Assembly: GCF_009208075.1 (NCBI RefSeq) | Contig: NZ_WFKJ01000013.1 | Coordinates: 1-62,658, forward strand | From: Poseidonibacter ostreae | GTDB taxonomy: Bacteria; Campylobacterota; Campylobacteria; Campylobacterales; Arcobacteraceae | DNA length: 62,658 nucleotides | Direction: 5' to 3' | In this document: positions 25,727 to 34,096 of the stretch, piece by piece | How the letters are laid out: the number at the start of each line of letters is the position of its first letter | Position numbering within the stretch: position 1 is the stretch's first letter | Made by a program: the position numbers and the translations under genes | Notes under the pieces: generated by a model | What the model was told of the DNA's origin: nothing | Seen by the model: the letters and a program-made list of their open reading frames with translations, nothing else | The model's database searches: none

Positions 25727-27259
25727 CTAATAGTCTAAAGGATACTCTTTAGGAATCATTAGCTTATAGCTTTTAGATAAAGTTTTATTTACTTTTGAAA
25801 GTAAAATTGCATTAGAAAACATATCTCCACAAAGAACAACATCCTTTGATTTTGTTTTTGTAGATATTTCATTTACATAATTACATACAAATTCACTCAA
25901 ACTTTCATAAAACGAATATGCTAGAGTTCCTGTATCTACATCAGCCATCTTATATGACATCAAAGATTGAACAGTTCTTCTATAATCTAAATAATTAATT
26001 CCATCCATCTCCAGTAGTTTCATATCTATTTGTATTCCACTTTTTACATTTACACTTAAAGCAATATCTTCAAACTCTTTTGCATCATTTAATCCAAGTA
26101 CTTTTGCACACATATTTAAAATTGATTCAAAGCCATTAGTATTTTTATCTACATCTTTAGATAAATATTCACAAAATTTATTTGTATAATTAGTAACTAA
26201 TCGTTGGCAATGTTCATCAATTGTAGCTATTTCATCCATACAGTTTTCAATACTATTATGAATATTAGGAATTACAATAACTTCTTTTAAACCTGTTGAG
26301 GGCATATTTATAGATATAGTACTACTCTTACTTTTTAAAGAAAAGTATACACCTATTGTAGGAACTAATCTTTTAGCATACTGTGCCAATGTAGCTTTAT
26401 ATACTCCACCATTTTCATCAAAATACTCTTTTGAAGAATTAAACTTTTTATTTGCTGTATAATCAAACTTTGGAAATAATCCTTTATCTCCATGAATGAT
26501 TATATTTTTATCATTAAAATATGTTGTTTTTAAACCATCTTGATAAACTTCATCATTTACATATAAAACCCAATTTATATTATTCTCTTTTAATGCTTTT
26601 GAAAATAAAACTGTCTCTTTATCGTCTGGAATCTTTGCATAAATAAAGTTTGTAGAAGAAAAATCTTTTTGTGCATTTTGTAATAGTTTAAACTTTAACT
26701 TAACTAAGGGTCTTTCAATTGAGCATAAAAGTTGTAAGTCCTTATTACTTATATCAAATAAGTCTGTTAACTTGTCTATATTTGTAATTAATAGTTTTAC
26801 TTCAAAACCATCTTTTTCAAAACGTTTTCTAATCTCTTTATTTGGTAGAAATAGATCTTTTAATCCATTATGAGTTTCAAATCTAGAAACCTCACCTTTT
26901 GATATTTTTACAATATCATTTAAAAAATCTATATCATTATTTTCAATAATATTTCTTATTGATTCATTAGTAAGTAAAGATAAGTTTTGCTTTACATCTT
27001 TTTCTTCAAGTTCTTCAATTGTTTCATCAAACTCTTCTATTACATAAGATTTTCCCAAAAAGATAGAAACAGGAAGTTTGCTTTCTAAAAGGGCAAAAAA
27101 GCTCTCTATTGCTTCTGCTTTAGCATCAAATCTTAGGATTAAACAGGATCGATATTGTTTACATGTTGCATTAATATTTGCTTCTTTTATTAAGTCTTCT
27201 ATTATATGTTTAAAATAAGGGTTAGTTGTATTAAATTCAATTTTATAAATTAGTTGCAT
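25727..27259 (-). CDS. hydE: Hydrogenase accessory protein HydE (HypF C-terminal-like)
   Basis: 510 residues from the chosen ATG at 27259, which has GAAGAAG upstream; upstream ATGs at 27304 and 27277 lie further inside hydD. The C-terminal part LDYRRTVQSLMSYKMADVDTG and VVLCGDMFSNAILLSKV resembles the end of HypF, but the acylphosphatase and zinc-finger domains are absent. The last gene of the Wolinella-type hydABCDE operon encodes such a protein; its exact role in maturation of the uptake hydrogenase is not settled. It overlaps hydD by 17 bp. Confidence 0.75.
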   Translation of the reverse strand: MQLIYKIEFNTTNPYFKHIIEDLIKEANINATCKQYRSCLILRFDAKAEAIESFFALLESKLPVSIFLGKSYVIEEFDETIEELEEKDVKQNLSLLTNESIRNIIENNDIDFLNDIVKISKGEVSRFETHNGLKDLFLPNKEIRKRFEKDGFEVKLLITNIDKLTDLFDISNKDLQLLCSIERPLVKLKFKLLQNAQKDFSSTNFIYAKIPDDKETVLFSKALKENNINWVLYVNDEVYQDGLKTTYFNDKNIIIHGDKGLFPKFDYTANKKFNSSKEYFDENGGVYKATLAQYAKRLVPTIGVYFSLKSKSSTISINMPSTGLKEVIVIPNIHNSIENCMDEIATIDEHCQRLVTNYTNKFCEYLSKDVDKNTNGFESILNMCAKVLGLNDAKEFEDIALSVNVKSGIQIDMKLLEMDGINYLDYRRTVQSLMSYKMADVDTGTLAYSFYESLSEFVCNYVNEISTKTKSKDVVLCGDMFSNAILLSKVNKTLSKSYKLMIPKEYPLDY

Positions 27260-27830
27260 ATCTGATATCTTCTTCATTTGGGATTCTTGATAAATGTTCA
27301 CCATTATAACTACCTATCATACTTTTTACTATGTCAGGTATCAAGATATTATCAATTTTTTTAGCTTTTATATCTAAGGATTCTATTTCTTTTACTGCAT
27401 GAGCAATAAACTCTTCAAATCTATCTTCCATAATTTTAGTCAAACCAATACCTACACTCATTATATCTTCTGGAACTATCCCTAAAATAGTTATATTTGC
27501 ATGAGAATTTAAAGCTGAAACAATTTCTAACATTTCTACTATTTCTACTTCATGTGCAGTTTTTCTATAACTACCAAGTCCTAAAAGTACTTCTGATGGT
27601 AACCTATAAATTTCTCCTGGTTTATCTTCAATAGACACAGTATCTAAAATAATAACATTTTCATACTCTTGAAAGTATGTCATTAGTTTAAACCCTAATG
27701 TTCCACCATCAATAATCTCAATATCACCTTCAAATGAATAGTTTTGTTTTAAAAACTCTGAAGCATAAATACCTACACCCTCATCTTTAAAAAGCATATT
27801 TCCCACACCAATTATGATATTTTTTTTCAT
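27243..27830 (-). CDS. hydD: Hydrogenase maturation endopeptidase HydD (HyaD family)
   Basis: 195 residues. It begins IIGVGNMLFKDEGVGIYASEFL, the HyaD/HupD signature with the metal-binding Glu/Asp, followed by IIDGGTLGFKLM and ILDTVSIEDKPGEIYRL; a conserved His lies in AHEVEIVEM. The protease removes the C-terminal peptide of the large subunit HydB after nickel insertion. Only HydB in this window has such a peptide. It is separated from hydC by a 46-bp gap with a perfect 18-bp palindrome. Confidence 0.94.
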   Translation of the reverse strand: MKKNIIIGVGNMLFKDEGVGIYASEFLKQNYSFEGDIEIIDGGTLGFKLMTYFQEYENVIILDTVSIEDKPGEIYRLPSEVLLGLGSYRKTAHEVEIVEMLEIVSALNSHANITILGIVPEDIMSVGIGLTKIMEDRFEEFIAHAVKEIESLDIKAKKIDNILIPDIVKSMIGSYNGEHLSRIPNEEDIRYATNL

Positions 27831-27848
27831 TTTTATCTCCTAAATGAC

Positions 27849-27866
27849 TGAAGCTTTAAAGCTTCA
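27849..27866 (-). repeat. Intercistronic hairpin between hydC and hydD
   Basis: TGAAGCTTTAAAGCTTCA is a perfect 18-bp palindrome, extended by flanking pairs (GAC/ATC with a G-U pair). It lies after the hydC stop and before the hydD ribosome site (AGGAGA). No T run follows, so it is more likely an mRNA processing or stability element than a terminator. It may set the ratio of structural subunits to maturation proteins. Confidence 0.5.
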
Positions 27867-27876
27867 ATCAATATGT

Positions 27877-28596
27877 TTACTTTTCGTCTTCTTTATCGTC
27901 TTTTTTTTCTTTTGCAAATTTACTACCACTAATTACAATAGCAATATCACCCTCTTGCCAGTAAATTGTTCTCCAAATTTGATAATAAACATGGCACATA
28001 ACCCAAACAATAATGAAATACATTGCAGTATGATGAGCCATTCTAACACCCATATTTCCACCAAATACAACTAAAGTCCAATCTGTTGTAAAATGTAGCA
28101 TAGTAGGCCACCAAGTTCCAATTGAACTTAAACCTGATGCTAAACCATGTACATATAACTGTAACCCAGTTAAAAGCATAAATACTAGCAATAAATGGAA
28201 TATTGTAAAAAATACAATATTATAAGAATCACTATGTGTAGAATCAAACTTTTTTCTTCTATTAAATGTAACTAAGTTAAAAAACACTTCGAAAAATTCA
28301 ACAATATTTTGTTTATTTGGTATTAACTTTTTATAAGGTTTTTCAAATCTTGAGAAAAAGTATAAATATCCAATTAATATTGCTGTTACATCAAAAATAA
28401 TGGCAACCATAAAATGTCCCCATCTATTCCAAGCCATAACATACTTATCAACAGCAGAATCTGCTATAAAAGATTGATAATAAGGATGTCCTATATATAA
28501 ACCGGTTGCAACTGCAGCAATCATACAAAAAGCATTCATCCAATGAATAATTCGTATAGTGGCAGTCATTCGCTCAACCTTTTTTCTATTAGGCAC
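27877..28596 (-). CDS. hydC: Hydrogenase cytochrome b subunit HydC
   Basis: 239 residues with four membrane helices. Histidines placed as heme b ligands occur in IRIIHWMNAFCMIAAVATGL (helix 1), TIFHLLLVFMLLTGLQLYVHG (helix 3) and AMYFIIVWVMCHVYYQIWR (helix 4). This is the HydC/HupC/HyaC family that anchors the periplasmic hydrogenase and passes electrons to quinone. It overlaps hydB by 8 bp. The C-terminal 15 residues are lysine and aspartate rich. Confidence 0.94.
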   Translation of the reverse strand: MPNRKKVERMTATIRIIHWMNAFCMIAAVATGLYIGHPYYQSFIADSAVDKYVMAWNRWGHFMVAIIFDVTAILIGYLYFFSRFEKPYKKLIPNKQNIVEFFEVFFNLVTFNRRKKFDSTHSDSYNIVFFTIFHLLLVFMLLTGLQLYVHGLASGLSSIGTWWPTMLHFTTDWTLVVFGGNMGVRMAHHTAMYFIIVWVMCHVYYQIWRTIYWQEGDIAIVISGSKFAKEKKDDKEDEK

Positions 28597-30331
28597 GGCT
28601 AGTTCCTCCTATTGGGTCTACTTTGTAAACACCTAATTCTTTTCCATTAGTATCAATAATATGTACAGCACAAGCAATACAAGGATCAAAACTATGAACG
28701 GTTCTTAAGATTTCTAAAGGTTGGTCTGGATTTGCTACTTTTGTACCAATTAAAGATGATTCATAAGCACCAAGTCTTCCTTTATAATCTCTTGGAGCTG
28801 CATTCCATGTTGAAGGAACTACTGCTTGATAATTAGCTACTTTTCCATCTTTAATTTTAATCCAATGTCCTAATCCACCTCTTGGAGCTTCTTCCATTCC
28901 AAAACCTTCAGCATTAGCAGATACATTATCAAAATCAAATTCAGTCCAAGTTGATAAATCACCATTTGCAGTATTAGCTGCTAATTCATCAACCCATTCC
29001 ATCATAACATCTGCCATCATTTCAGTTTCAACTGCCCTTGCAGCTGTTCTTCCTACAGTTGAAAATAATACTTTAATTGGTAAATTACCTTGCTTTAAGA
29101 ATGTAGTTACATACTTAGTAATTCTTTCATCACCTTTAGCAACTCCTACAATCATCCTTGCAAGTGGTCCAACTTCCATTCTTTCATCATCATATAATGG
29201 TGATTTAATCCAAGAGTATTTATTCTCAGTATCTAAATAAGCAATATTGTCTTCTTTTTTACCAAAACCAGTATAGTTTGGTATTGTTTTCCCCTCATAA
29301 GGATGTAAATTCGTTTCACCCTCGTACCAAGCATGTGTCACATCTTCTGTAATTTTTGTTTGGTCAACTTCAAAGACTTTTGATAAATCTTTATTCATTA
29401 CTATTCCTGATGGAAATAATTTTGAAGATTCATAGAAAGGTAAATCATCTTGGTTAAATCCACCATAAGACATATAGTTTCCTAAACCACCACCAATTCC
29501 TTCTAAAGCTTCATCCGCATACATAGTTCCAGCCATATAAACATCAGGTAAATATGATTGCTTACAAAACTTTGTAGCTTTTTTAAGTAGTTGCTTAAAC
29601 TCAGCAATTCTTGCAGGATTTTTTATATCTTGCACACAAGTTACACCACCTACAACAAAAGACTGTGGATGTGGGTTTTTACCACCAAAGATAGCCATCA
29701 TTTTTCCAAGTTCTCTTTGAACTTCAAGGGCATCTAAATAGTGAGATAAACCAATTAAGTTTTGCTCAGGAGTAAGTTTAAAACCTTTTGAACCCCAATA
29801 TGCATTTCCAAAAATTCCAAGTCTTCCTTGTTTTACATATCTTGTAACTCTTGATTGAACTTCTGCATAAACATCCTCACTTGCATTCCAAGGTCTCTGT
29901 CCTGATAATCCTGCCCATTTTTGAGCTTCTTTTACTGTTGCTTTTGGGTCAGCTTTTAAAGCCTCTGTAATGTCAACCCAATCAAGTGCATGTAAATGAT
30001 AGAAGTGAACAATATGGTCATGTAAATATAGTGCCCCTTGAACTAAGTTTCGCACTAATCTTGCATTTTTAGGAATTGTTACATTAAAAGCATGTTCAAC
30101 AGCTTCAATACTTCTTTGATAGTGAGTTCCTGTACAAACACCACAAATTCTCATAGCAAGTAAACCACAATCTCGTGGATCTCTGCCTTTTAAAATCTCT
30201 TCAATTCCTCTAAACATTGTAGAAGAAGCATAAGCATCAGTAACAACATTGTTTTCATCAATGATTGCTTCGATTCTTAAGTGTCCTTCAATTCTTGTAA
30301 TTGGATCAACTACTAAGTGTTTTTTTGCCAT
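28589..30331 (-). CDS. hydB: NiFe uptake hydrogenase large subunit HydB
   Basis: 580 residues. The Ni-Fe ligands are all there: L1 RICGVCTGTH at 61-70 and L2 DPCIACAVH at 549-557. A 23-residue tail follows the final His and would be removed by HydD. The intact ligand sets and the neighbours hydA and hydC indicate a group 1 membrane-bound, H2-oxidising enzyme working in the periplasm and feeding electrons to the quinone pool. It follows hydA by 2 bp. Confidence 0.97.
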   Translation of the reverse strand: MAKKHLVVDPITRIEGHLRIEAIIDENNVVTDAYASSTMFRGIEEILKGRDPRDCGLLAMRICGVCTGTHYQRSIEAVEHAFNVTIPKNARLVRNLVQGALYLHDHIVHFYHLHALDWVDITEALKADPKATVKEAQKWAGLSGQRPWNASEDVYAEVQSRVTRYVKQGRLGIFGNAYWGSKGFKLTPEQNLIGLSHYLDALEVQRELGKMMAIFGGKNPHPQSFVVGGVTCVQDIKNPARIAEFKQLLKKATKFCKQSYLPDVYMAGTMYADEALEGIGGGLGNYMSYGGFNQDDLPFYESSKLFPSGIVMNKDLSKVFEVDQTKITEDVTHAWYEGETNLHPYEGKTIPNYTGFGKKEDNIAYLDTENKYSWIKSPLYDDERMEVGPLARMIVGVAKGDERITKYVTTFLKQGNLPIKVLFSTVGRTAARAVETEMMADVMMEWVDELAANTANGDLSTWTEFDFDNVSANAEGFGMEEAPRGGLGHWIKIKDGKVANYQAVVPSTWNAAPRDYKGRLGAYESSLIGTKVANPDQPLEILRTVHSFDPCIACAVHIIDTNGKELGVYKVDPIGGTSRA

Positions 30332-30333
30332 TT

Positions 30334-31566
30334 TTATTCTTCTCCTTCATCTGATTTTTTACCAGCAACTGCAGATGCAATTGCATGAACACCAATACCA
30401 ACAGTAGTTGCTGTTAATAATCCTAAACCAAACTCATCTACAGTTTTTTCAACTCCACCAGTTGGTGCTTTAATTTTTGCATCTGCCATTGGTCTTTCAT
30501 ATGCATATTTATCCCAAAAATCTGGTTCAGAACAACCAATACAACCACGTCCTACACCAATAGGCCAGTTTGTACCCTCGTTATATCGTACAATTGAACA
30601 GTTATTAAAAGTCATAGGACCTTTACATCCTACTTTATATAAACAGAAGTTATTTTTAGCACCTTCATCACCCCACTCTTCTACAAATTCTCCAGCATCA
30701 AAGTGTGCTCTTCTTTCACAGTTATCATGGATTCTATAACCAAAGGCAAACTTTGGTCTTAATAATGAATCAAGTTCAGGAATTTGTCCAGTTAAAACAA
30801 AGTGTAAAATAACACCAACCATATTTGCAGGGTTTGCAGGACATGCTGGAATATTTACAATAGGCTTACCTTTTACTAAATCCATAACACCTACAGCACC
30901 TGTTGGATTTGGAGCAGCCGCTGGAACTCCACCAAAAGTAGCACATGTTCCAACTGCTACAACTGCAGCTGAATCTTTAGCCATTCTAATTAAGTGGTCA
31001 TGGAATGTTTCACCCATTGCACCAATTGTTCCATATTGACCATTATTAGCCATAGGAATAGCACCCTCAACAAATAAAAGATATTTTCCTTTAAAGTGAT
31101 GAACTGCTTCTTCTAGTTGCTTGTCAGCATCATGACCTGCTGCTGCTTGTAATGTTTCTTGAAACTCTAAACTTAATACATCAAATAATAAATCATCAAC
31201 TGTAGGAGCGGCTGACCTTAAAAGTGCTTCTGAATTACCCGCACAATCTTGAAGCTCAATCCAAATAACTGGAACTCTATTCATAAGCTCAGTAGCTTCT
31301 GCAACAAGTGGAGCAAACATAGGAGGAAGCATAAGTGTAGCAGTTGTAGCACTAACCCACTTCATAAAATCTCTTCTATTTACACCCTCACTCTCAATTA
31401 CATCCATCATATCAATATCTTTAAGAGGTTCTTGTGCTCTTAAACTTGATAATCTCTTTTTTGCTTGATCAAATAAATCGTTATAGAATTTATCACCTTT
31501 ATTTGTTTCAACTCTTCCTGATTTTTGGGTAAAAACTTTTTTTACCATTTCTGCAGAATCTATCAT
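30334..31566 (-). CDS. hydA: NiFe uptake hydrogenase small subunit HydA with Tat signal
   Basis: 410 residues from ATG at 31566, which has AGGAGAG six bases upstream (a TTG at 31572 is too close to it). A twin-arginine signal RRDFMKW lies at 64-70, unusually far in because of a roughly 60-residue charged N-terminal part. Cluster ligands include the medial/distal region NFCLYKVGCKGP and GRGCIGC. The usual proximal CxxC is here CAGN (Cys108, Asn111). A C-terminal membrane helix (LGLLTATTVGIGVHAIASAV) anchors it. First gene of hydABCDE; three copies of a TetR-like operator lie upstream. Confidence 0.95.
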   Translation of the reverse strand: MIDSAEMVKKVFTQKSGRVETNKGDKFYNDLFDQAKKRLSSLRAQEPLKDIDMMDVIESEGVNRRDFMKWVSATTATLMLPPMFAPLVAEATELMNRVPVIWIELQDCAGNSEALLRSAAPTVDDLLFDVLSLEFQETLQAAAGHDADKQLEEAVHHFKGKYLLFVEGAIPMANNGQYGTIGAMGETFHDHLIRMAKDSAAVVAVGTCATFGGVPAAAPNPTGAVGVMDLVKGKPIVNIPACPANPANMVGVILHFVLTGQIPELDSLLRPKFAFGYRIHDNCERRAHFDAGEFVEEWGDEGAKNNFCLYKVGCKGPMTFNNCSIVRYNEGTNWPIGVGRGCIGCSEPDFWDKYAYERPMADAKIKAPTGGVEKTVDEFGLGLLTATTVGIGVHAIASAVAGKKSDEGEE

Positions 31567-31586
31567 ATACAACTCTCCTTTAAAAA

Positions 31587-31600
31587 TGAATGTTCATTTA
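31587..31600. promoter_or_regulatory. TetR-like operator copy 1 near the hydA transcription start
   Basis: TGAAT-GTTC-ATTTA, one mismatch from the TGAAT-N4-ATTCA pattern. On the minus strand a TATAGT -10-like box (31605-31600) touches it, and the hydA ribosome site follows, so a bound repressor would block initiation. Same relative placement as the hyp operator at 7671-7684. Confidence 0.55.
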
Positions 31601-31645
31601 CTATAGAAAAGTTAACAAGTCTAAACTTAAGCAATACTTAAAAGA

Positions 31646-31659
31646 TGAATGACTATTCA
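31646..31659. promoter_or_regulatory. TetR-like operator copy 2 upstream of hydA
   Basis: Perfect inverted repeat TGAAT-GACT-ATTCA, extended by ATG/CAT symmetry to a 16-bp palindromic block. It lies about 40-50 bp upstream of the -10-like box at 31600-31605. Confidence 0.6.
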
Positions 31660-31710
31660 TAGCATCAAAATAGCATTTATTTATTATGTAAGATTATAGT
31701 TTTAAGGATT

Positions 31711-31724
31711 ACCTAAGCTTAGGT
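31711..31724. repeat. Perfect 14-bp palindrome between operators 2 and 3
   Basis: ACCTAAGCTTAGGT reads the same on both strands with no spacer. It differs from the TGAAT sites and may be a second regulator's site or the end hairpin of the hupL-like transcript; no T run follows in either direction. Confidence 0.4.
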
Positions 31725-31731
31725 TTTCAAG

Positions 31732-31745
31732 TGAATAAGTATTCA
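31732..31745. promoter_or_regulatory. TetR-like operator copy 3 upstream of hydA
   Basis: Perfect inverted repeat TGAAT-AAGT-ATTCA, followed by an extra half-site TGAAT at 31752. It is about 170 bp upstream of the hydA start, inside the 278-bp gap between hydA and the hupL-like stop. Confidence 0.6.
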
Positions 31746-31844
31746 TTTATATGAATAAAATAATATAGTTTTATAAAATTTAATATTTTTACTTTATTTT
31801 ATAAACTGTTACTTTTATATACAGTTTTAGTAATATAATTTATA

Positions 31845-33200
31845 TTAGTGAGTAGTACAAACTGAACAAACATCAAAACTTCTAAGAACTATTTTAGCTA
31901 TTTCAATACTTGGTGAGCCAATTATTGCTTCTTGAGCTATACCATTTTCATCTTTTTTTCTAGGACCTAAGTTCCACACAGTTGGTGTTATTACATCATA
32001 CTTTTTTATTTTTCCTTTTTCTATATCAACTTTATGATACAAAGAACCACGACAAGCTTCAACTACTGAAGTTCCACTTGCTTTTTCTACATCTTTTAAA
32101 GAATACTTTGGTTTTATAAAAGATTCTTCAGAGATATCAATTTGAGATAATAAAGATTTAGTATTTTCTAGTAGATGAGCTAATTCATCCATTCTTGCAA
32201 ATACTCTAGTCATACAAGAATCATCATAAGTTTTATGAAGATCTTTAATAAAACTTCTATTAGAAATTAATGCACGTGAAAGAGGACCTGTCTCAAAAAA
32301 TGAGTTATCATAACTTACACTCTTTGACCAAGTTGTTTTTTTACTTGTATTCTCTTCTTTATTTATTGAAAAAGTATGCTCACTACTCTCTTTAATTTTA
32401 TTTAAGTCAAGTTTGTGAACTGTTCTTTGTCTAATTTTTCCCGTTTCAAATAAAGATGAAGAACCTAAAGATATAAATCTATCATGTGACTTACCTAGTT
32501 TTTCAAGTGAGTGTGTAAAGGAGTTATCTTTAAAGTATTTTAAATCACCTTTAACTAACTCTAAATCACTAATATTATTAAAAGATAAGTACTTATCAAA
32601 ATCAAGTCCTGAAATTGAGTTTTCAAAGAATCTAATTGCATAATCCATATAATTTTGAATTGAAGTGATTTCTAAAAGTGTAGGATCACTCATAACACCA
32701 CCTGGAATCATATACGATGTATGTGGCCACTGTCCTCCTATTAAAGCTAGTGCTTTTATAGTTTCACTTGCAGTTTTAGAAGCTTCTAACCATCTTCTTC
32801 CTCTTAAAGGTTGATATATTCCTAAGTCATTTGTTTCAAGTTTCACAATATCTGGCATAATAAACATATAAAACCATTTTATATGAGAATCGATAATCTC
32901 AATATTTAAACCAATTTCTCGTAAAAGTAAAGCTTTAGGAGTTATAGTTAAAGGTTCATTTATATTTTTATATACATCTTCTAGTGCATCAACTGTAGCT
33001 TTAAGATGTGCTTGTCCACAAATACCGCAGATTCTAGGTGTATATACAAGAGCGTCAAGAGGCTCTTTATTTTCTAAAATAAATTCAAAACCTCTAAAGT
33101 TTAAAAAATCAATAGAGGCATCATTTACAATTCCATTTTTCCATGAACAGCTTAATTTAGCTTCACCCTCAATTCTTTCAACTAAGTCTATTGTTTTCAT
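31845..33200 (-). CDS. Second NiFe hydrogenase large subunit, sensor-like (no C-terminal peptide)
   Basis: 451 residues. L1 is RICGICGQAH at 56-65. The protein ends exactly at DVCSVCTTH (443-451), so the peptide normally cut off during maturation is missing; Pro of the usual DPC is Val. Absence of this peptide is typical of H2-sensing HupV/HoxC proteins and a few others. The partner small subunit (4-bp overlap) has no export signal, so the enzyme is cytoplasmic. Group 2 (sensor or Aquifex-type) is the best assignment; the exact subgroup needs an alignment. The operon starts with a TetR gene. Confidence 0.85.
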   Translation of the reverse strand: MKTIDLVERIEGEAKLSCSWKNGIVNDASIDFLNFRGFEFILENKEPLDALVYTPRICGICGQAHLKATVDALEDVYKNINEPLTITPKALLLREIGLNIEIIDSHIKWFYMFIMPDIVKLETNDLGIYQPLRGRRWLEASKTASETIKALALIGGQWPHTSYMIPGGVMSDPTLLEITSIQNYMDYAIRFFENSISGLDFDKYLSFNNISDLELVKGDLKYFKDNSFTHSLEKLGKSHDRFISLGSSSLFETGKIRQRTVHKLDLNKIKESSEHTFSINKEENTSKKTTWSKSVSYDNSFFETGPLSRALISNRSFIKDLHKTYDDSCMTRVFARMDELAHLLENTKSLLSQIDISEESFIKPKYSLKDVEKASGTSVVEACRGSLYHKVDIEKGKIKKYDVITPTVWNLGPRKKDENGIAQEAIIGSPSIEIAKIVLRSFDVCSVCTTH

Positions 33201-34096
33201 TTATTATCCATTAGCTTTTTATTTAATCTATCAATTTTAAAAGTCTTTGCAATTCCTGTAATAGAAAGGTATGCACGCTTTGAAATCCCAAGTGGCACTT
33301 CAAGTGGAATACCAATATTCTTTTTTGTTTCTAACATATTACTTCTTGGAAAGTCACTTTCCGTACATCCAATACAGGGCATTCCTGCTCTTGTTTTTGA
33401 ACTTACATCATTCCATAATATTTTATTACAAGAGCTTTTTGTCATAGGACCACGACAACCTTGATCGTAAAATAGACATCCTTCTTTTTCTCCAAAAGCA
33501 CCCTCTATTTTCCATTCAAAATATTCATTTCTTGTACAACCATGATGAGCTAAGGTACTATATAATTCAATAGGTCTTCCCTCATCATCAATTTGAATTT
33601 TTCCATAAGCCTCTAAAGTAAAAAGAGTTTGAAGTATCCATTCTGGATGAACTGGACAGCCGTTTAAGTTTATAATTTCATGCTTTAAATTTTTGAGAGT
33701 TTTGTGTTTTATATTATCTTTTATTCCTGATACATCTTTATGTTGTTCAAACTTTGCATGAATACCACCATAAGCAGCACAAGAACCAACAGCTATTATG
33801 TGATTTGATTTTGAAGCTAGTTTATTTAATATATTGTTTGTATTGTCATTTGATAATGCAAAAATATCACTATTTGAAGATATCGCACCCTCAACTAATA
33901 AATAATCAATTTTTTCTTTTTGACTTAATATATCTTCTAAACTTTTATCAATTGTTAAAGAAGGATGATAAATAAGATTGAAACTATTTAAAAATAGTTC
34001 TAATCTTGCAGAGTTAGCACTTAATAAAGAGTGAGTATTACCATTACATGTAATTGCTTGAAACCATACAATCGTAGGTTTATTTTTATTCGTCAT
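33197..34096 (-). CDS. Second NiFe hydrogenase small subunit, cytoplasmic
   Basis: 299 residues, no Tat signal and no C-terminal anchor. The first motif is TCNGNTHSLL with Cys17 and Asn20 where many relatives have CxxC. Later ligands are present: GSCAAYGG, NGCPVHP, HHGCTRNEYFEW, CLFYDQGCRGP and GMPCIGCTE, enough for three clusters. This is a HupS/HupU-like small subunit of a soluble group 2 enzyme. The start overlaps the tetR end by 11 bp, and the stop overlaps the large subunit by 4 bp, so the three genes form one operon. Confidence 0.88.
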   Translation of the reverse strand: MTNKNKPTIVWFQAITCNGNTHSLLSANSARLELFLNSFNLIYHPSLTIDKSLEDILSQKEKIDYLLVEGAISSNSDIFALSNDNTNNILNKLASKSNHIIAVGSCAAYGGIHAKFEQHKDVSGIKDNIKHKTLKNLKHEIINLNGCPVHPEWILQTLFTLEAYGKIQIDDEGRPIELYSTLAHHGCTRNEYFEWKIEGAFGEKEGCLFYDQGCRGPMTKSSCNKILWNDVSSKTRAGMPCIGCTESDFPRSNMLETKKNIGIPLEVPLGISKRAYLSITGIAKTFKIDRLNKKLMDNK

